Below are positions 1 to 8,836 of a DNA stretch of 10,810 nucleotides, one piece after another. This DNA is from Phycisphaerales bacterium. GTDB taxonomy: Bacteria > Planctomycetota > Phycisphaerae > Phycisphaerales > Phycisphaeraceae. The stretch is from the NCBI GenBank assembly GCA_012031455.1, contig JAAUTM010000016.1, forward strand, positions 1 through 10,810. Direction: 5' to 3'. The position numbers and the translations under genes were made by a program. Below the pieces are notes generated by a model. That model saw only the letters and a program-made list of their open reading frames with translations. It was not told the origin of the DNA and made no database searches. Every line of letters starts with the position of its first letter. Position 1 is the stretch's first letter.

Positions 1-642
1 CACCTGCTGCGTGAACTGGATCATCGGGTCAAAAACAACCTTGCCAACCTCTTTTCTCTGGTCTCGCTTTACGAACGGCAAGCCAATGATCAGGCTGGTT
101 TGGCTGAACTCATCCGTAATAAAATTCTCGCCCTCAAACGCACCCACGAAGCCTTGGCGATCAACCAGTGGTCCGGGCTGGACATGCGCAGGCTCGTCCT
201 TGCCATGGCCGACGCTGGCACTCACTGGGACAACATCGAACCGCGTCTGCAACTGGATGTCCCTTCCCTGCATGTCTCGCTGCGCCAGGCTCCCGCTCTG
301 GCGATGGTCTTCCATGAACTCTTCAGCCATTCCCGTGAGTTCGGTGCTCTTTCCAGTCCCACCGGCAAGGTCACGCTGGAAGTCCATGTGATTGAACCCA
401 ACCACGAAAGTACCCGCGTTCGTCTGTCCTGGAGTGAAGCAGGTGGCTCCTCCGTTCTGGGCACCAGTACCCATCCGCACAAGGGTCTGGCCATGATCGA
501 AGGTCTCACCCGCTTCGAACTCTCAGGCTCCGCCACCTTCCACTCCAGCGATCATGGATTCTCCTGCACCCTTGTGATCCGACTGGACCTTCCCACTTCC
601 GAACAGGAAGCGCCGGAGGAAACCGCTGCCATCGTTTCATGA
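1..642 (+). CDS. Sensor histidine kinase, HWE/HisKA_2 type (C-terminal part, 5' end outside window)
   Basis: The frame is open from base 1 to the TGA at 640-642 (213 codons); the start and any sensor or receiver domain lie to the left. It opens with an H-box, LDHRVKNNLA, with the presumed phospho-accepting His at 22-24, the signature of HisKA_2/HWE kinases. A GHKL ATPase domain follows: an N-box-like HELFSHSREFGALS (313-354), then LSWSEAGGSSV, typical of this class, and a GLAMIEG lid-like segment. By family it would autophosphorylate on His and pass phosphate to a response regulator. Oddity: the N-box Asn that normally holds Mg-ATP is His (328-330) and the usual Lys is Glu (337-339), so ATP binding may be altered. 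No partner regulator is visible. The frame is unbroken, unlike its neighbour eda. Family assignment is firm; activity is uncertain. Confidence 0.85.
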   Translation, partial: HLLRELDHRVKNNLANLFSLVSLYERQANDQAGLAELIRNKILALKRTHEALAINQWSGLDMRRLVLAMADAGTHWDNIEPRLQLDVPSLHVSLRQAPALAMVFHELFSHSREFGALSSPTGKVTLEVHVIEPNHESTRVRLSWSEAGGSSVLGTSTHPHKGLAMIEGLTRFELSGSATFHSSDHGFSCTLVIRLDLPTSEQEAPEETAAIVS

Positions 643-749
643 TTTCCAAAGCTGCCAAGACCATCCAAGGGTTTTGCCAAGGAACACGATCGGGGTTAAA
701 ACCTCCATCTGTCAGGCTACACCATTATCAACCTACAGGAACAATTCCG

Positions 750-1397
750 ATGAAACCCGACCGGCATCGCATCGTGATGGACATGGAAAAAGTGGCGTAG
801 TTGCAGTCATCCGTGCTGATTCGCCCGGCCAGCTTGTTGATGTTTGCAAAGCTCTGCGTGATGGAGATGTGCTGTTTCCGAAATCACCATGACCACTCCC
901 GGCGCTTTGGATGCGATCGCTGCCGCCCGCACAGCCTTGGGTGATGATGCCTGCATCGGTGTGGGTTCGGTACTGGACCCGGAAACCTGCCGTGCCGCCA
1001 TTCTCGCCGGGGCACAGTTTGTGGTATGCCCGGCCCTCAACGTTGAAACCATTGCCATGGCCCACCGCTACGGTCGCCCCATCATCCCCGGTGGACTGAC
1101 CCCCACCGAAATCATCACCGCTTACTCAGCCGGTGCCGATGTGGTCAAGGTTTTCCTGCCAACGTATTTGGCCCGTCCTATTTCAAGGATCTGCTCGCCC
1201 CCATGCCGCAGTTGAAACTCACCCCCACCGGTGGTGTGGACCTTGCCACCGCAGCCGACTGGATCAAGGCCGGAGCCGTCTGCGTGGGACTGGGTTCCTC
1301 GCTGGTGAAAAAAGATCTGCTCAAAAATAAGGATTGGGCAGGCCTGACCAAACTCGCAAAGCAGTTCATTCAGATCGTGCAGGATGCAAGGGGATGA
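750..1397 (+). CDS. eda: KDPG/KHG aldolase, reading frame broken by three apparent 1-nt deletions
   Basis: 2-dehydro-3-deoxy-phosphogluconate / 4-hydroxy-2-oxoglutarate aldolase, cytoplasmic; cleaves KDPG to pyruvate and glyceraldehyde-3-phosphate at the end of the Entner-Doudoroff and uronate routes. ATG 750 follows AGGA (737-740). The protein is read in three successive frames. Each switch fits one missing base: near the A run 787-791 (restoring MEKSGVVAVIRA), near 875-879 (restoring VLFPEITMTTPGA) and near 1155-1156 (restoring VKVFPANVFGPSYF). The restored product is 216 aa, normal for the family. Visible active-site elements are Glu45 in PEITMTT, the GVGSVLDPE loop, and Schiff-base Lys134 in GADVVKVFPAN (codon 1147-1149), matching E45 and K133 of the E. 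coli enzyme; the LTPTGGV phosphate-site motif follows. All catalytic positions survive, which favours sequencing deletions over a dead gene. The gap to the kinase is 107 nt. Confidence 0.88.
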
Positions 1398-1670
1398 TGC
1401 GACCTGATTAGGCTAAGCAAATTATTGTCAAGCTTAAATTCAGCCATCCAGCCTGTTATAAACGCTGGCAGGAATCACTCTTGCAATCGTTTGTAATCCG
1501 CGACCAAGTCGGAGCGATTTTTGATTGAAATAAATGGTCGATTTTCCAGCTTGGTGCAGAGATGCGGCCTATAATTTATGTACGCCAAGACACTGCGAAG
1601 TCAGCCTAATTTCCGCTGAAATAATGGGGTTTTCGGTTCGATCCACTGCAGCTCGCAGGAGGCAAGCTCC
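1398..1670. other. Intergenic region without a recognisable gene
   Basis: No supported ORF, tRNA or clear rho-independent terminator was seen between eda and the small ORF at 1671. Around 1450-1470 there is a short imperfect dyad, CCAGC then an A/T-rich spacer then GCTGG. A TATAAT hexamer lies at 1570-1575, but the nearest TTG-type hexamer (TTGGTG, 1551-1556) is only 13 nt upstream, so a sigma-70 promoter is possible but poor. The region could carry the promoter for the small ORF and the first beta-helix gene. Confidence 0.4.
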
Positions 1671-1841
1671 ATGGGGACACGGGGAATCTTTGGGGCATGG
1701 ATAGTTGTACTGTGCTGTCTTTGTTTGGTGAAATCATACGGAGCGGAAACCGACACTCCAGTCGATGCAGGATCGCTGCTTGCCTCCAACACGGGAGCGG
1801 ACCGGCCTGGCACCAGGTCGGAGATGGCACTGGCTTCGTGA
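1671..1841 (+). CDS. Possible small secreted protein (56 aa), unrecognised
   Basis: A short ORF starts at ATG 1671 with a strong AGGAGG (1657-1662) eight bases upstream and stops at TGA 1839-1841. Its N-terminus looks like a signal peptide: MGTRG, then a hydrophobic stretch IFGAWIVVLCCLCLV, then a small-residue site before AETD. The remaining 30 or so residues (VDAGSLLASNTG... to ALAS) are polar and match no family I recognise. It lies 99 nt upstream of the first beta-helix gene in the same direction. It may be a real small exported peptide, the truncated start of a lost secreted gene, or the N-terminus of a longer protein broken by an indel as seen elsewhere here. The evidence is the ribosome-binding site and signal-like start only. 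Confidence 0.35.
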   Translation: MGTRGIFGAWIVVLCCLCLVKSYGAETDTPVDAGSLLASNTGADRPGTRSEMALAS

Positions 1842-1940
1842 ACCAAAAAGTTGTATATTACAGTCCAGTTGTCAATTCACGCTTGTGTCTTGTCTGGATT
1901 GCATGGTCGTTCGATCTTCTGTTCGAAAAAGGAGCATTTG

Positions 1941-4348
1941 ATGAAGCGGGTTACAAGTCTGATTCTCGTTCTTATCGCAATCATGACTCTCAATGCCTTT
2001 GCCATGACCCCTGATGAACTTACTGCGCTGGCAGTGAAGCATCCTCCCGTGGTCATCACTGGGACCGGGCACCGCAACCTGAATACCAAAGAAACCGTTT
2101 TGATACTTTTTGAATTCGACACCAATCCATGGAAAGATATATATTCCCCTACAACTGGTAAAGCAATTGGCTTTACCCCACCTCTGTCGCTCAAAAGCCA
2201 CTATTGGGCGTGGGAGCAGTTCGAACTCTACGATGATGGTACGCATGGCGACCGTATTGCTAATGATGGTGTTCACTCGCTGCTGATGAAGATGCCGCGG
2301 GACAACAAAAAATGGCAGCTGGCGATCGATGATACAGGCACTGCACGAACCGCCCACGAAAGTGAACTGGCTCACCTGCTCAAATCCGCTGCGGCTGAAG
2401 CGGGAATTGGATTTGAAGGTCATTTTGCAATCCTCCCCGATTCGTCCAAAGTGGTAGGAATGACTGCCAAACATTTTCAGGAGATGATTGAAAGCGGTGA
2501 GATTGAATTGGCTTCGCAGAAAAGCAAGACAGCAGGTAGTGTCACTTACTCAGACGACGATAAAAAATATCAGACGTACTATGTACACAGTACCTTGGGG
2601 GATGATAGCAACAGTGGTGATAGTCCCGATAAGCCGCTCAAATCGTTTTACAAGGGTGTCGCAAAACTTAAAATCAATGATACGCTGATTGTAGGTCCAG
2701 GAACATACCATATTGATCTTGCAGCCGTGCGTCCGTTTGTTGAGAATGTCGAGAACTGCTGGATTGTGGCATCGCCGCGCGGCCAGGCCGTCATAACCTG
2801 TGCATGGAAAGAGGCTCTTGCCGGAACTTTGCCATGGAAACAGGAAAAAGACGGGATATATTCAACGCCCGACCCCGGGCATCTGGGGCCTACGGGATAT
2901 TTTGAGCATGAAGGGAAGATCACCTACATGCAGAAATATCTCTACGATGAACTCATATCGGGAAAAATTATCTATAAAGGCTTTGAGGACAATCCTGCAA
3001 TAATCCCAGCTCATGGATTTGCTGTGAATTACGATGAAAATCGTGTCTATCTTCGTCTTCCTGACAATATGAATCCCAACGGTCGTTCCATGATGATCCA
3101 GGCCCAGCATCCAGGTAAAGGGGCCGACAGTGTAATTATGAAAGCGCGCAATACCCGCAATCTGATCATCGATGGATTGGTATTTGAGGGCGCTGATACA
3201 GCCATCAAGACCTACGGTCCCAACAATGGCCTGACCATCCGCAATTGCCTTTTTGGTAATTGTCAGGCTGGTGCAGATATTTCCGCAAGTTCGGACACCA
3301 TGGTTGAATGGTGTGAATACACATTTAAGGGACTTGAACCTTACATGAAAGGACTGCTCAAAGATAACCCCAAACTTACCCGCTTGCCCTTTTTATTCGG
3401 CAAGCAACACTTTAACAACGAGGGAGGACTTGAAACAATATCCGGACTCACCCGTCATACCAGTCGATTCAATTATGCCCATGGTTCCATGGATGGCACC
3501 AGTTGGGGAGGTTGCATCGACTCTGATTTTCACCACAACGTGGTGTATTTCATGCTCGACAATTGCATCGAAATCGACACGGTATGGTGAATTATGGAAA
3601 GGATATGCGTGTTCACCACAATCTGTTTTTGAATGCCTTCTTTGGCCCAATATCCCAGCAATACGGGGGTAAAGAAAATGTCGGGTCCAACCGACCCGGC
3701 CCTCTTTACTTCTATCGCAATGTTGTCATGGGTTACGATGGGATCGCATGGAACTCATGGACAGTGATCAAGGGGGTAGCCCAGCTATGGGAGAATGGGT
3801 ATATCCATTACAACAACACCTATTACATGAAAGAAGGCACGCTTTACGCACTTGCCAAGGAACAGACAAGCCCGCAAGCCCAAAAATCCCTCTGGTTTAT
3901 GAATAACATCCTGTTATTTGAAAATGGATATACACCATGGTATTCCGCAGATCAGCCTCAGGCTCAGACCGCCAATAATATCTTTGTATCGGCAAAACAA
4001 GCCGACTCCCTGCTTGTAAACCAGGGATTATATTTGAAGACCTTGCAGGAAATCGGTTTTACTAAACCTGACCTGGGGATACTCGTCGACAACACCATCG
4101 AAAACGATCCTTTTGATTTCTCACTTTCAGCCAGTAGCCCGGCTGTCGATGCGGGTCGTATGCTGCCAGCCCACTGGCCGGAGGCGGATCGATATCAAGG
4201 CAATGCGCCTGACATCGGGGCCTGGGAGCATGGCGAAAAGGCTGATTCCCACGGTATCGAGTACAACCATGAATGGCCTCGGCCACGCCAGACACGCTAC
4301 ATCGACACCGTTCCCGATGGGTTCACCAAGATCAAGGGTTGGGATTAA
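1941..4348 (+). CDS. Secreted right-handed beta-helix protein, paralog 1 (one apparent 1-nt deletion)
   Basis: ATG 1941 is chosen because AAAAAGGAG lies just upstream and a signal peptide follows (MKRVTSLILVLIAIMTLNAFA, cut before MTPDELT). Restored length is 802 aa. Residues about 25-200 form a beta-sandwich-like module with an acidic loop, DDGTHGDRIANDG (98-110), like calcium-binding loops of bacterial Ig/choice-of-anchor modules. From about 213, YYVHSTLGDDSNSGDSPDKP is the typical entry to pectate-lyase-like beta-helix folds; helix rungs follow (NLIIDGLVFEG, LTIRNCLFGNC). The end has SPAVDAG (about 733) and PDIGAWE (about 757), then a 40-residue tail. The frame breaks near 3585-3588 (TATGGTGA); one added G rejoins it to the downstream frame starting GKDMRVHHN. 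It is probably a secreted polysaccharide-acting or carbohydrate-binding protein; substrate and catalytic residues are unknown. It pairs with the tandem paralog at 4510. Confidence 0.85.
4205..4348 (+). repeat. Near-identical 3' block, copy 1 (paralog 1)
   Basis: The last 144 nt of paralog 1 align without gaps to 6764-6907 with only three mismatches (4279, 4285, 4339), all synonymous. Just upstream the copies diverge strongly (4184-4204). A second short block, 4136-4183, has one mismatch. The block encodes PDIGAWEHGEKADSHG and the rest of the C-terminal tail. Confidence 0.9.
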
Positions 4349-4509
4349 ATATTCAGTATGGCCAACATCACAACAATGGATCGAGCAGAATACAATTGCA
4401 TGGTCTTCTATGTTATTCAATTGATGAAGGTGATGGCTTAAGAAACCTGCTAATTGAACGTCCTGCTGGAATATAGGGTCATTGATCTGATACTCGCAAA
4501 GGGGTAAAA
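4349..4509. other. Short intergenic region between the tandem paralogs
   Basis: These 161 nt are A/T-richer than the flanking genes and hold no ORF, obvious terminator or repeat of the first paralog's leader. The last bases (AAAGGGG at 4498-4504) serve as the ribosome-binding site for the second paralog. The second gene may have its own promoter here or be read through from the first; the sequence does not decide. Confidence 0.4.
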
Positions 4510-6907
4510 ATGAAGAGCATTACGTATCTGATTCTCGCGATCATCGCACTGATGTCACTTAAATGCTTTGCCATGACACCTGAGGAGCTGACTGCCTTGG
4601 CAGCCAAGCATCCTCCCACAGTCATCACTGCTGACGCAGACCGCAATCTGAAAACTGATGAAACAGTGTTGATTCTTTTTGAATTCGACACCAACCCATG
4701 GAAAGATATCTATGCGCCTGCAACCGGTACTGCCACAAGCTTCAGCCCGCCACTGATGATCAAGAGCAACTACTGGGCGTGGGGTGACCACCAACTCCAC
4801 ATGATGGGACCCATGGCGACCGTATATCCCAGGACGGCGTATATTCGCTGCTAATGCAAATGCCCAGGGACAATAAACCATGGCGATTAGGAATAGATGA
4901 TGCAAGCAAAGCGCAAGTTGCCAATGAAAGTGAACTGGCCAAACTGCTTGCATCCGCTGCTTCAAAAGCGGGAATTGGTTTCGAAAGTCATTTTGAGCTC
5001 CTTCCCGATTCGTCCAAAGTGATAGGGATGACTGCCAAACATTTTCAACAGTTGATTGAAACGGGCGTGATTCAGTTGGCTTCCCAGAAAACCAAGACAT
5101 TGAACAATATGGCCTATTCAGACGAGGATAAAAAATATCAGACGTACTATGTACATAGTACTTTGGGTGATGATAGAAACAGTGGTGATAGTCCCGACAA
5201 ACCGCTCAAATCCTTTTATAAGGGTGTCGCTAAACTTAAGATCAATGATACGCTGATTGTTGGTCCGGGGAAATACCATATTGATCTCAAAAATGATCAA
5301 CGCATGGTTGAAAACCTGGTGAATTGCTGGATTGTGGCATCGCCGCACGGTCAAGCCGTCATAACTTGCGCCTGGAAAGAAGCCTACGATGGCTCCATTG
5401 CCTGGAAGCATGAAATAAAGGGATCTATTCAACGCCTGATCCAAAGACTCTTGGTAATGCCGGGTATTTTGAACGTGATGGAAAAGTCACCTACATGCAA
5501 AAATATAAATATGAAGACCTCATGTCGCGAAAATATCCCTATAAGAAATCTGAGAACTTGCACGCTGTCATGCCACCCTACGGATATGCCATTAATCAAG
5601 ACGATAAGCGTGTTTATCTACGACTGCCTGGTAATCTGGACCCCAATGGACAGTCGCTTATGATCCAGAGCAAAGGTCCTGAAAGCGTGCTTGTCAAGGC
5701 GAGTAACACCCACAATCTGACTATTGATGGTTTTATATTTGAAGGTGCCGATACAGCAATCAAGACTTTCGGTCCCAACAACGGTCTGACAATACGCAAC
5801 TGCTTATTTAGAAGCTGCAGGGTTGGTGCCAACATCTCCGTCAGTTCCGACACCATGGTTGAATGGTGTGAATATACATTTCCGGGTCTTGTGCCTTATA
5901 TTAAAGGACTTATAAAAGAAAACCCCGAGCTCCCCCGACTGACGTATCGATTCGGCAAAGATTACTTCAGCAACGAGGGAGGACTTGAATTAGTATCCGA
6001 CGTTACCCGCCATACCAGTCGCTTCAACTATGCCCATGGTTCCATGGATGGATTTGGTTGGAGTGGGTGTATCGATTCGGACTTTCATCACAATGTCGTT
6101 TATTTCATGCTTGACAATGCCCTGGAAACCGACACTGTCGTGGAAAACACCGGCAAGGATATGCGTATTCATCACAATCTGCTTTTAAATGCCTTCATGG
6201 GGCCAATATCCCAGCAATCTGGCAGAGGGGGAAAGAATGTCGGGCTTACCCGACCCGGTCCTGTTTACTTCTATCGCAATGTTATCATGGGATACGATGG
6301 GAGCGCATGGAATTCATGGACTCTGATCAAAGGTGTCACCCAAGTTTGGGAGCAGGGTTACATACACTACAACAATATATATTACATGAAAGACGGCACC
6401 CTATACGCACTTTCCAAGGAACAGACAAGTCCTCAAGCACAAAAAACCCTTTGGTTTATGAATAATATCCTGGTGTTTGAAGACTCATACACGCCGTGGT
6501 ACAGCGCAACTCAGCCTCCTGCGCAGACCGCCAATAATATGTTTGTATCTCCAATAAAAGCCGAACCCATGCTTGTGAACCAGGGTTTATATTTGAAGAC
6601 CCTGCAGGAAATTGGTTTTAACAAACCTGACCTCGGCATGCTCGTTGACAATACCATCGAGAATGATCCTTTTGACTTTTCCATTTCCCGCAGCAGCCCG
6701 GCTGTCGATGCGGGTCGTAAGCTGCCAGCCCACTGGCCGGAGTCAAATTGGTACACAGGCGACGCGCCTGACATCGGGGCCTGGGAGCATGGCGAAAAGG
6801 CTGATTCCCACGGTATCGAGTACAACCATGAATGGCCCCGGCCGCGCCAGACACGCTACATCGACACCGTTCCCGATGGGTTCACCAAGATCAAGGGATG
6901 GGATTAA
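4510..6907 (+). CDS. Secreted right-handed beta-helix protein, paralog 2 (two apparent 1-nt deletions)
   Basis: Tandem paralog of the preceding gene with the same domain order and, once restored, nearly the same length (799 aa). ATG 4510 follows AAAGGGG. The signal peptide (MKSITYLILAIIALMSL, cut after KCFA) leads to MTPEELTALAAKHPP, almost the same as paralog 1. The frame breaks near 4800-4801 (one base added before ATGATGGGACCC restores DDGTHGDRISQDGVYS) and near the A run 5417-5419 (one added A restores KGIYSTPDP). From there the frame is open to TAA 6905-6907. It has the YYVHSTLGDDRNSGDSPDKP helix entry, rungs such as LTIDGFIFEG and LTIRNCLFRSC, and the SPAVDAG and PDIGAWE end motifs. The stretch at the first break, aligned to paralog 1, gives the missing residues directly. 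Function is as uncertain as for paralog 1. Confidence 0.85.
6764..6907 (+). repeat. Near-identical 3' block, copy 2 (paralog 2)
   Basis: Partner of the 4205-4348 block, at a constant offset of 2559 nt: 141 of 144 bases are the same, while nearby parts of the same genes are only about 80% alike by eye. The similarity stops right after the stop codon. Confidence 0.9.
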
Positions 6908-6928
6908 ATGAGCGGCCAGATACGATAG

Positions 6929-7897
6929 TTACAAACCGCAAGCCAGCCTTGCACGGGTTGTGACATTGTTGATGATCTGGTTGGCTCCGGCTGCACCGTG
7001 ACGGAGCACCTGGTCAACCATCCCTGGATCGGTTTGCAGCTTATCCCTGCGGGCGCGGGCCGGGCCGAAGTGATCCATGATGAGTTCAAAGAGTGCCTGT
7101 TTGGCAATGCCGTAGCCCATGCCGCCGGCTGTGTATTTCATTGCCAGTTCATTCGTGCGTGGGTCACTTTCCCCAGCCAGTCCGCGGTAAATCTGAAACA
7201 CCGTGCAGGTTTGAGGATCCTTCACAGCTTCGACCGGCTGCGAGTCGGTCTTGATACTCATCACCAGTTTTCGCAAAACCTTCTCTGGTAAAAACGGGTC
7301 AATGGTATTCCCGTAACTTTTACTCATTTTCTGTCCATCCACCCCGGGCAACACCCCGGCTTCCTTGCGGACCACGATGTCTGGAAGTTTGAACACCGGG
7401 CCATAGGCATGATTGAATCGCTCCGCAAGATCACGGGTGATTTCCAGATGCTGTCGCTGGTCTTCACCGACGGGTACAAAATCGGCATCGACAGCCAGTA
7501 TGTCAGCAGCCTGCAACACGGGGTATGTGAATAACCCCATTGAAGCAGACAGACCCTTGGCGGTTTTGTCCTTGAAACTTGTGGCCTTGTCCATCATCGA
7601 TTTGGGGCACACACAGCTCAGCAGCCAGGCAAGCTCGGTGACCTGCGGGACATCCTGTTGCAGGTAGATGTGACATTTGGCCGGGTCCAGGCCGAAGGCG
7701 AGGTAGTCGATGACGATCTGGCGGATGTTGCTGCGAAGCTGGGCGGGGTTTTGCACGCTGGTGAGGGCGTGGTAGGAGGCCACGAAGATGAACATTTCGT
7801 GGGTGTCCTGCATGGCGATGAACTGACGGATGGCCCCGGCGTAATTGCCAAGGTGAAGCTGGCCGGAGGGTTGAATGCCTGAAAGTACACGTTTCAT
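6929..7897 (-). CDS. trpS: Tryptophan--tRNA ligase
   Basis: Class I aminoacyl-tRNA synthetase that charges tRNA-Trp with tryptophan using ATP, in the cytoplasm; essential for translation. The start is placed at ATG 7897 rather than the in-frame GTG at 7906, because GAGGTGA sits at the proper distance upstream and the product then begins MKRVLSGIQPSG, as is usual. The 322 aa match the compact bacterial form (about 330). Visible motifs are the HIGH-equivalent PSGQLHLGN (residues 10-18), MGLFTYPVLQAADIL, VGEDQRQHLEITRD and KMSKS (190-194). The frame is intact. It is convergent with paralog 2, with only 21 nt between the stop codons and no visible terminator. The AraC-type gene lies 44 nt upstream on the same strand, so read-through from it is possible, though trpS probably also has its own promoter. 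Confidence 0.97.
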   Translation of the reverse strand: MKRVLSGIQPSGQLHLGNYAGAIRQFIAMQDTHEMFIFVASYHALTSVQNPAQLRSNIRQIVIDYLAFGLDPAKCHIYLQQDVPQVTELAWLLSCVCPKSMMDKATSFKDKTAKGLSASMGLFTYPVLQAADILAVDADFVPVGEDQRQHLEITRDLAERFNHAYGPVFKLPDIVVRKEAGVLPGVDGQKMSKSYGNTIDPFLPEKVLRKLVMSIKTDSQPVEAVKDPQTCTVFQIYRGLAGESDPRTNELAMKYTAGGMGYGIAKQALFELIMDHFGPARARRDKLQTDPGMVDQVLRHGAAGANQIINNVTTRARLACGL

Positions 7898-7941
7898 AAT
7901 GGTCACCTCGTGAGGCGACAGGGTACCCGATTTACGACCTG

Positions 7942-8836
7942 TCAGCTTTGGTGAAAAGGGGTTGCCCCGGTTTGAACTTTGAGTCGGTACTGGGCGGGCG
8001 TCATGTCTTTAAACTGGCGAAAGCGACGATGGAAATTGGAGAGATTGTTAAAGCCCACCTGATAGGCGATTTTGGTGATGGGTTCATCACTTTCAAGCAG
8101 CTTGCGACAGGCCAGGCTGATGCGCCAACGATTGAGGTAGGTAACAAAGGTGCAACCGACCTGCCGATGGAAAAAGCGTGAGAAGCCTTGTGGCGTCATG
8201 CGTACCAACCGGGCAAGGTCGGCAGCGGAATCGGGCCTGTCAAGGTTTGCTTCCAGATGAGCCAGCGACCTTACGAAGTCGGACGCCAGCGGGGCCGTGA
8301 GGCATCGGTGCGGTAACCGGGCGTGGCCAGGGTTTGCCAATGTCCTTGCGCCAAGATCAGGAGTGCTTCAAGCAGGATCATCCAGCGCTGCGGATCGGCA
8401 GGGGAAACTTCCAGCAAACTGGCCAGTTTTTGGTCGCTTGCCGGGCGGTCGTGGTTGCAGGCAGCACACCCAATCCCGCTGCATGGATCAAGGGTTGCAG
8501 CGAGCGCATTTCAGGATAGCTGGACAAGGGATCAAGCAACTTTGGCAAAAATTGCACCACCATGGCACAGGTGAATTCATTACTGTTGTGACTGGTCCAG
8601 GTATGGGGAAGATTGGGACCCAGCAGCACCAGATCACCGGGGCCGAATTCCATGATGGAATCGCCTGCGAAGCGAAGGCCAGTTCCGCGCATGATCCAGG
8701 TAAGTTCGAGTTCGGGGTGGTGATGCCAGTTGAAACGATAACCATGAGCCGAATCCCGCAGCAGGCTGTGAAACGAAGAACCGGCATCCGGTTCAATCAG
8801 TTCCAAATACGATTTTCGTCGTTCGTGTTGTCGCAT
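7942..8836 (-). CDS. AraC-family transcriptional regulator with N-terminal cupin (two apparent 1-nt deletions)
   Basis: Starts at ATG 8836 (no convincing ribosome-binding site) and ends at TGA 7944-7942. The N-terminal half is a cupin-like ligand domain (WHHHPELELTWIMRGTG, then FGPGDLVLLGPNLPHTW). The C-terminal half is the double helix-turn-helix of the family, including LARLVRMTPQGFSRFFHRQ and the signature end IAYQVGFNNLSNFHRRFRQF with DMTPAQYR. The halves lie in different frames. One base added at the T run 8427-8431 (plus strand) gives ATKKLASLLEVSPADPQRW, and one more near 8301-8302 gives DALTAPLASDF; the restored length is 298 aa, typical of the family. By family it binds DNA and activates transcription in response to a small molecule. 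It is divergent from the oxygenase gene at 9018, its most likely target. Confidence 0.87.

Noticed and set aside
750..1397. Programmed ribosomal frameshifting as explanation for the broken frames
   Set aside because: Sites do not share a canonical slippery heptamer or downstream structure, one gene would need three such events, and these families are not known to use recoding.
1450..1475. Short dyad CCAGC/GCTGG as a terminator of eda
   Set aside because: The stem is only five pairs with a long loop and no following T run, so it does not support a rho-independent terminator.
1849..1940. Translation of paralog 1 from an upstream in-frame start near 1851
   Set aside because: ATG 1941 has a far better ribosome-binding site and starts directly at a signal peptide matching paralog 2; the upstream extension has no counterpart there.
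4555..5100. Long minus-strand open frames inside the beta-helix genes (also 1872-2474)
   Set aside because: The same antisense frame appears at the corresponding place in both paralogs, as expected from a shared coding sequence; no domain or start signal supports them.
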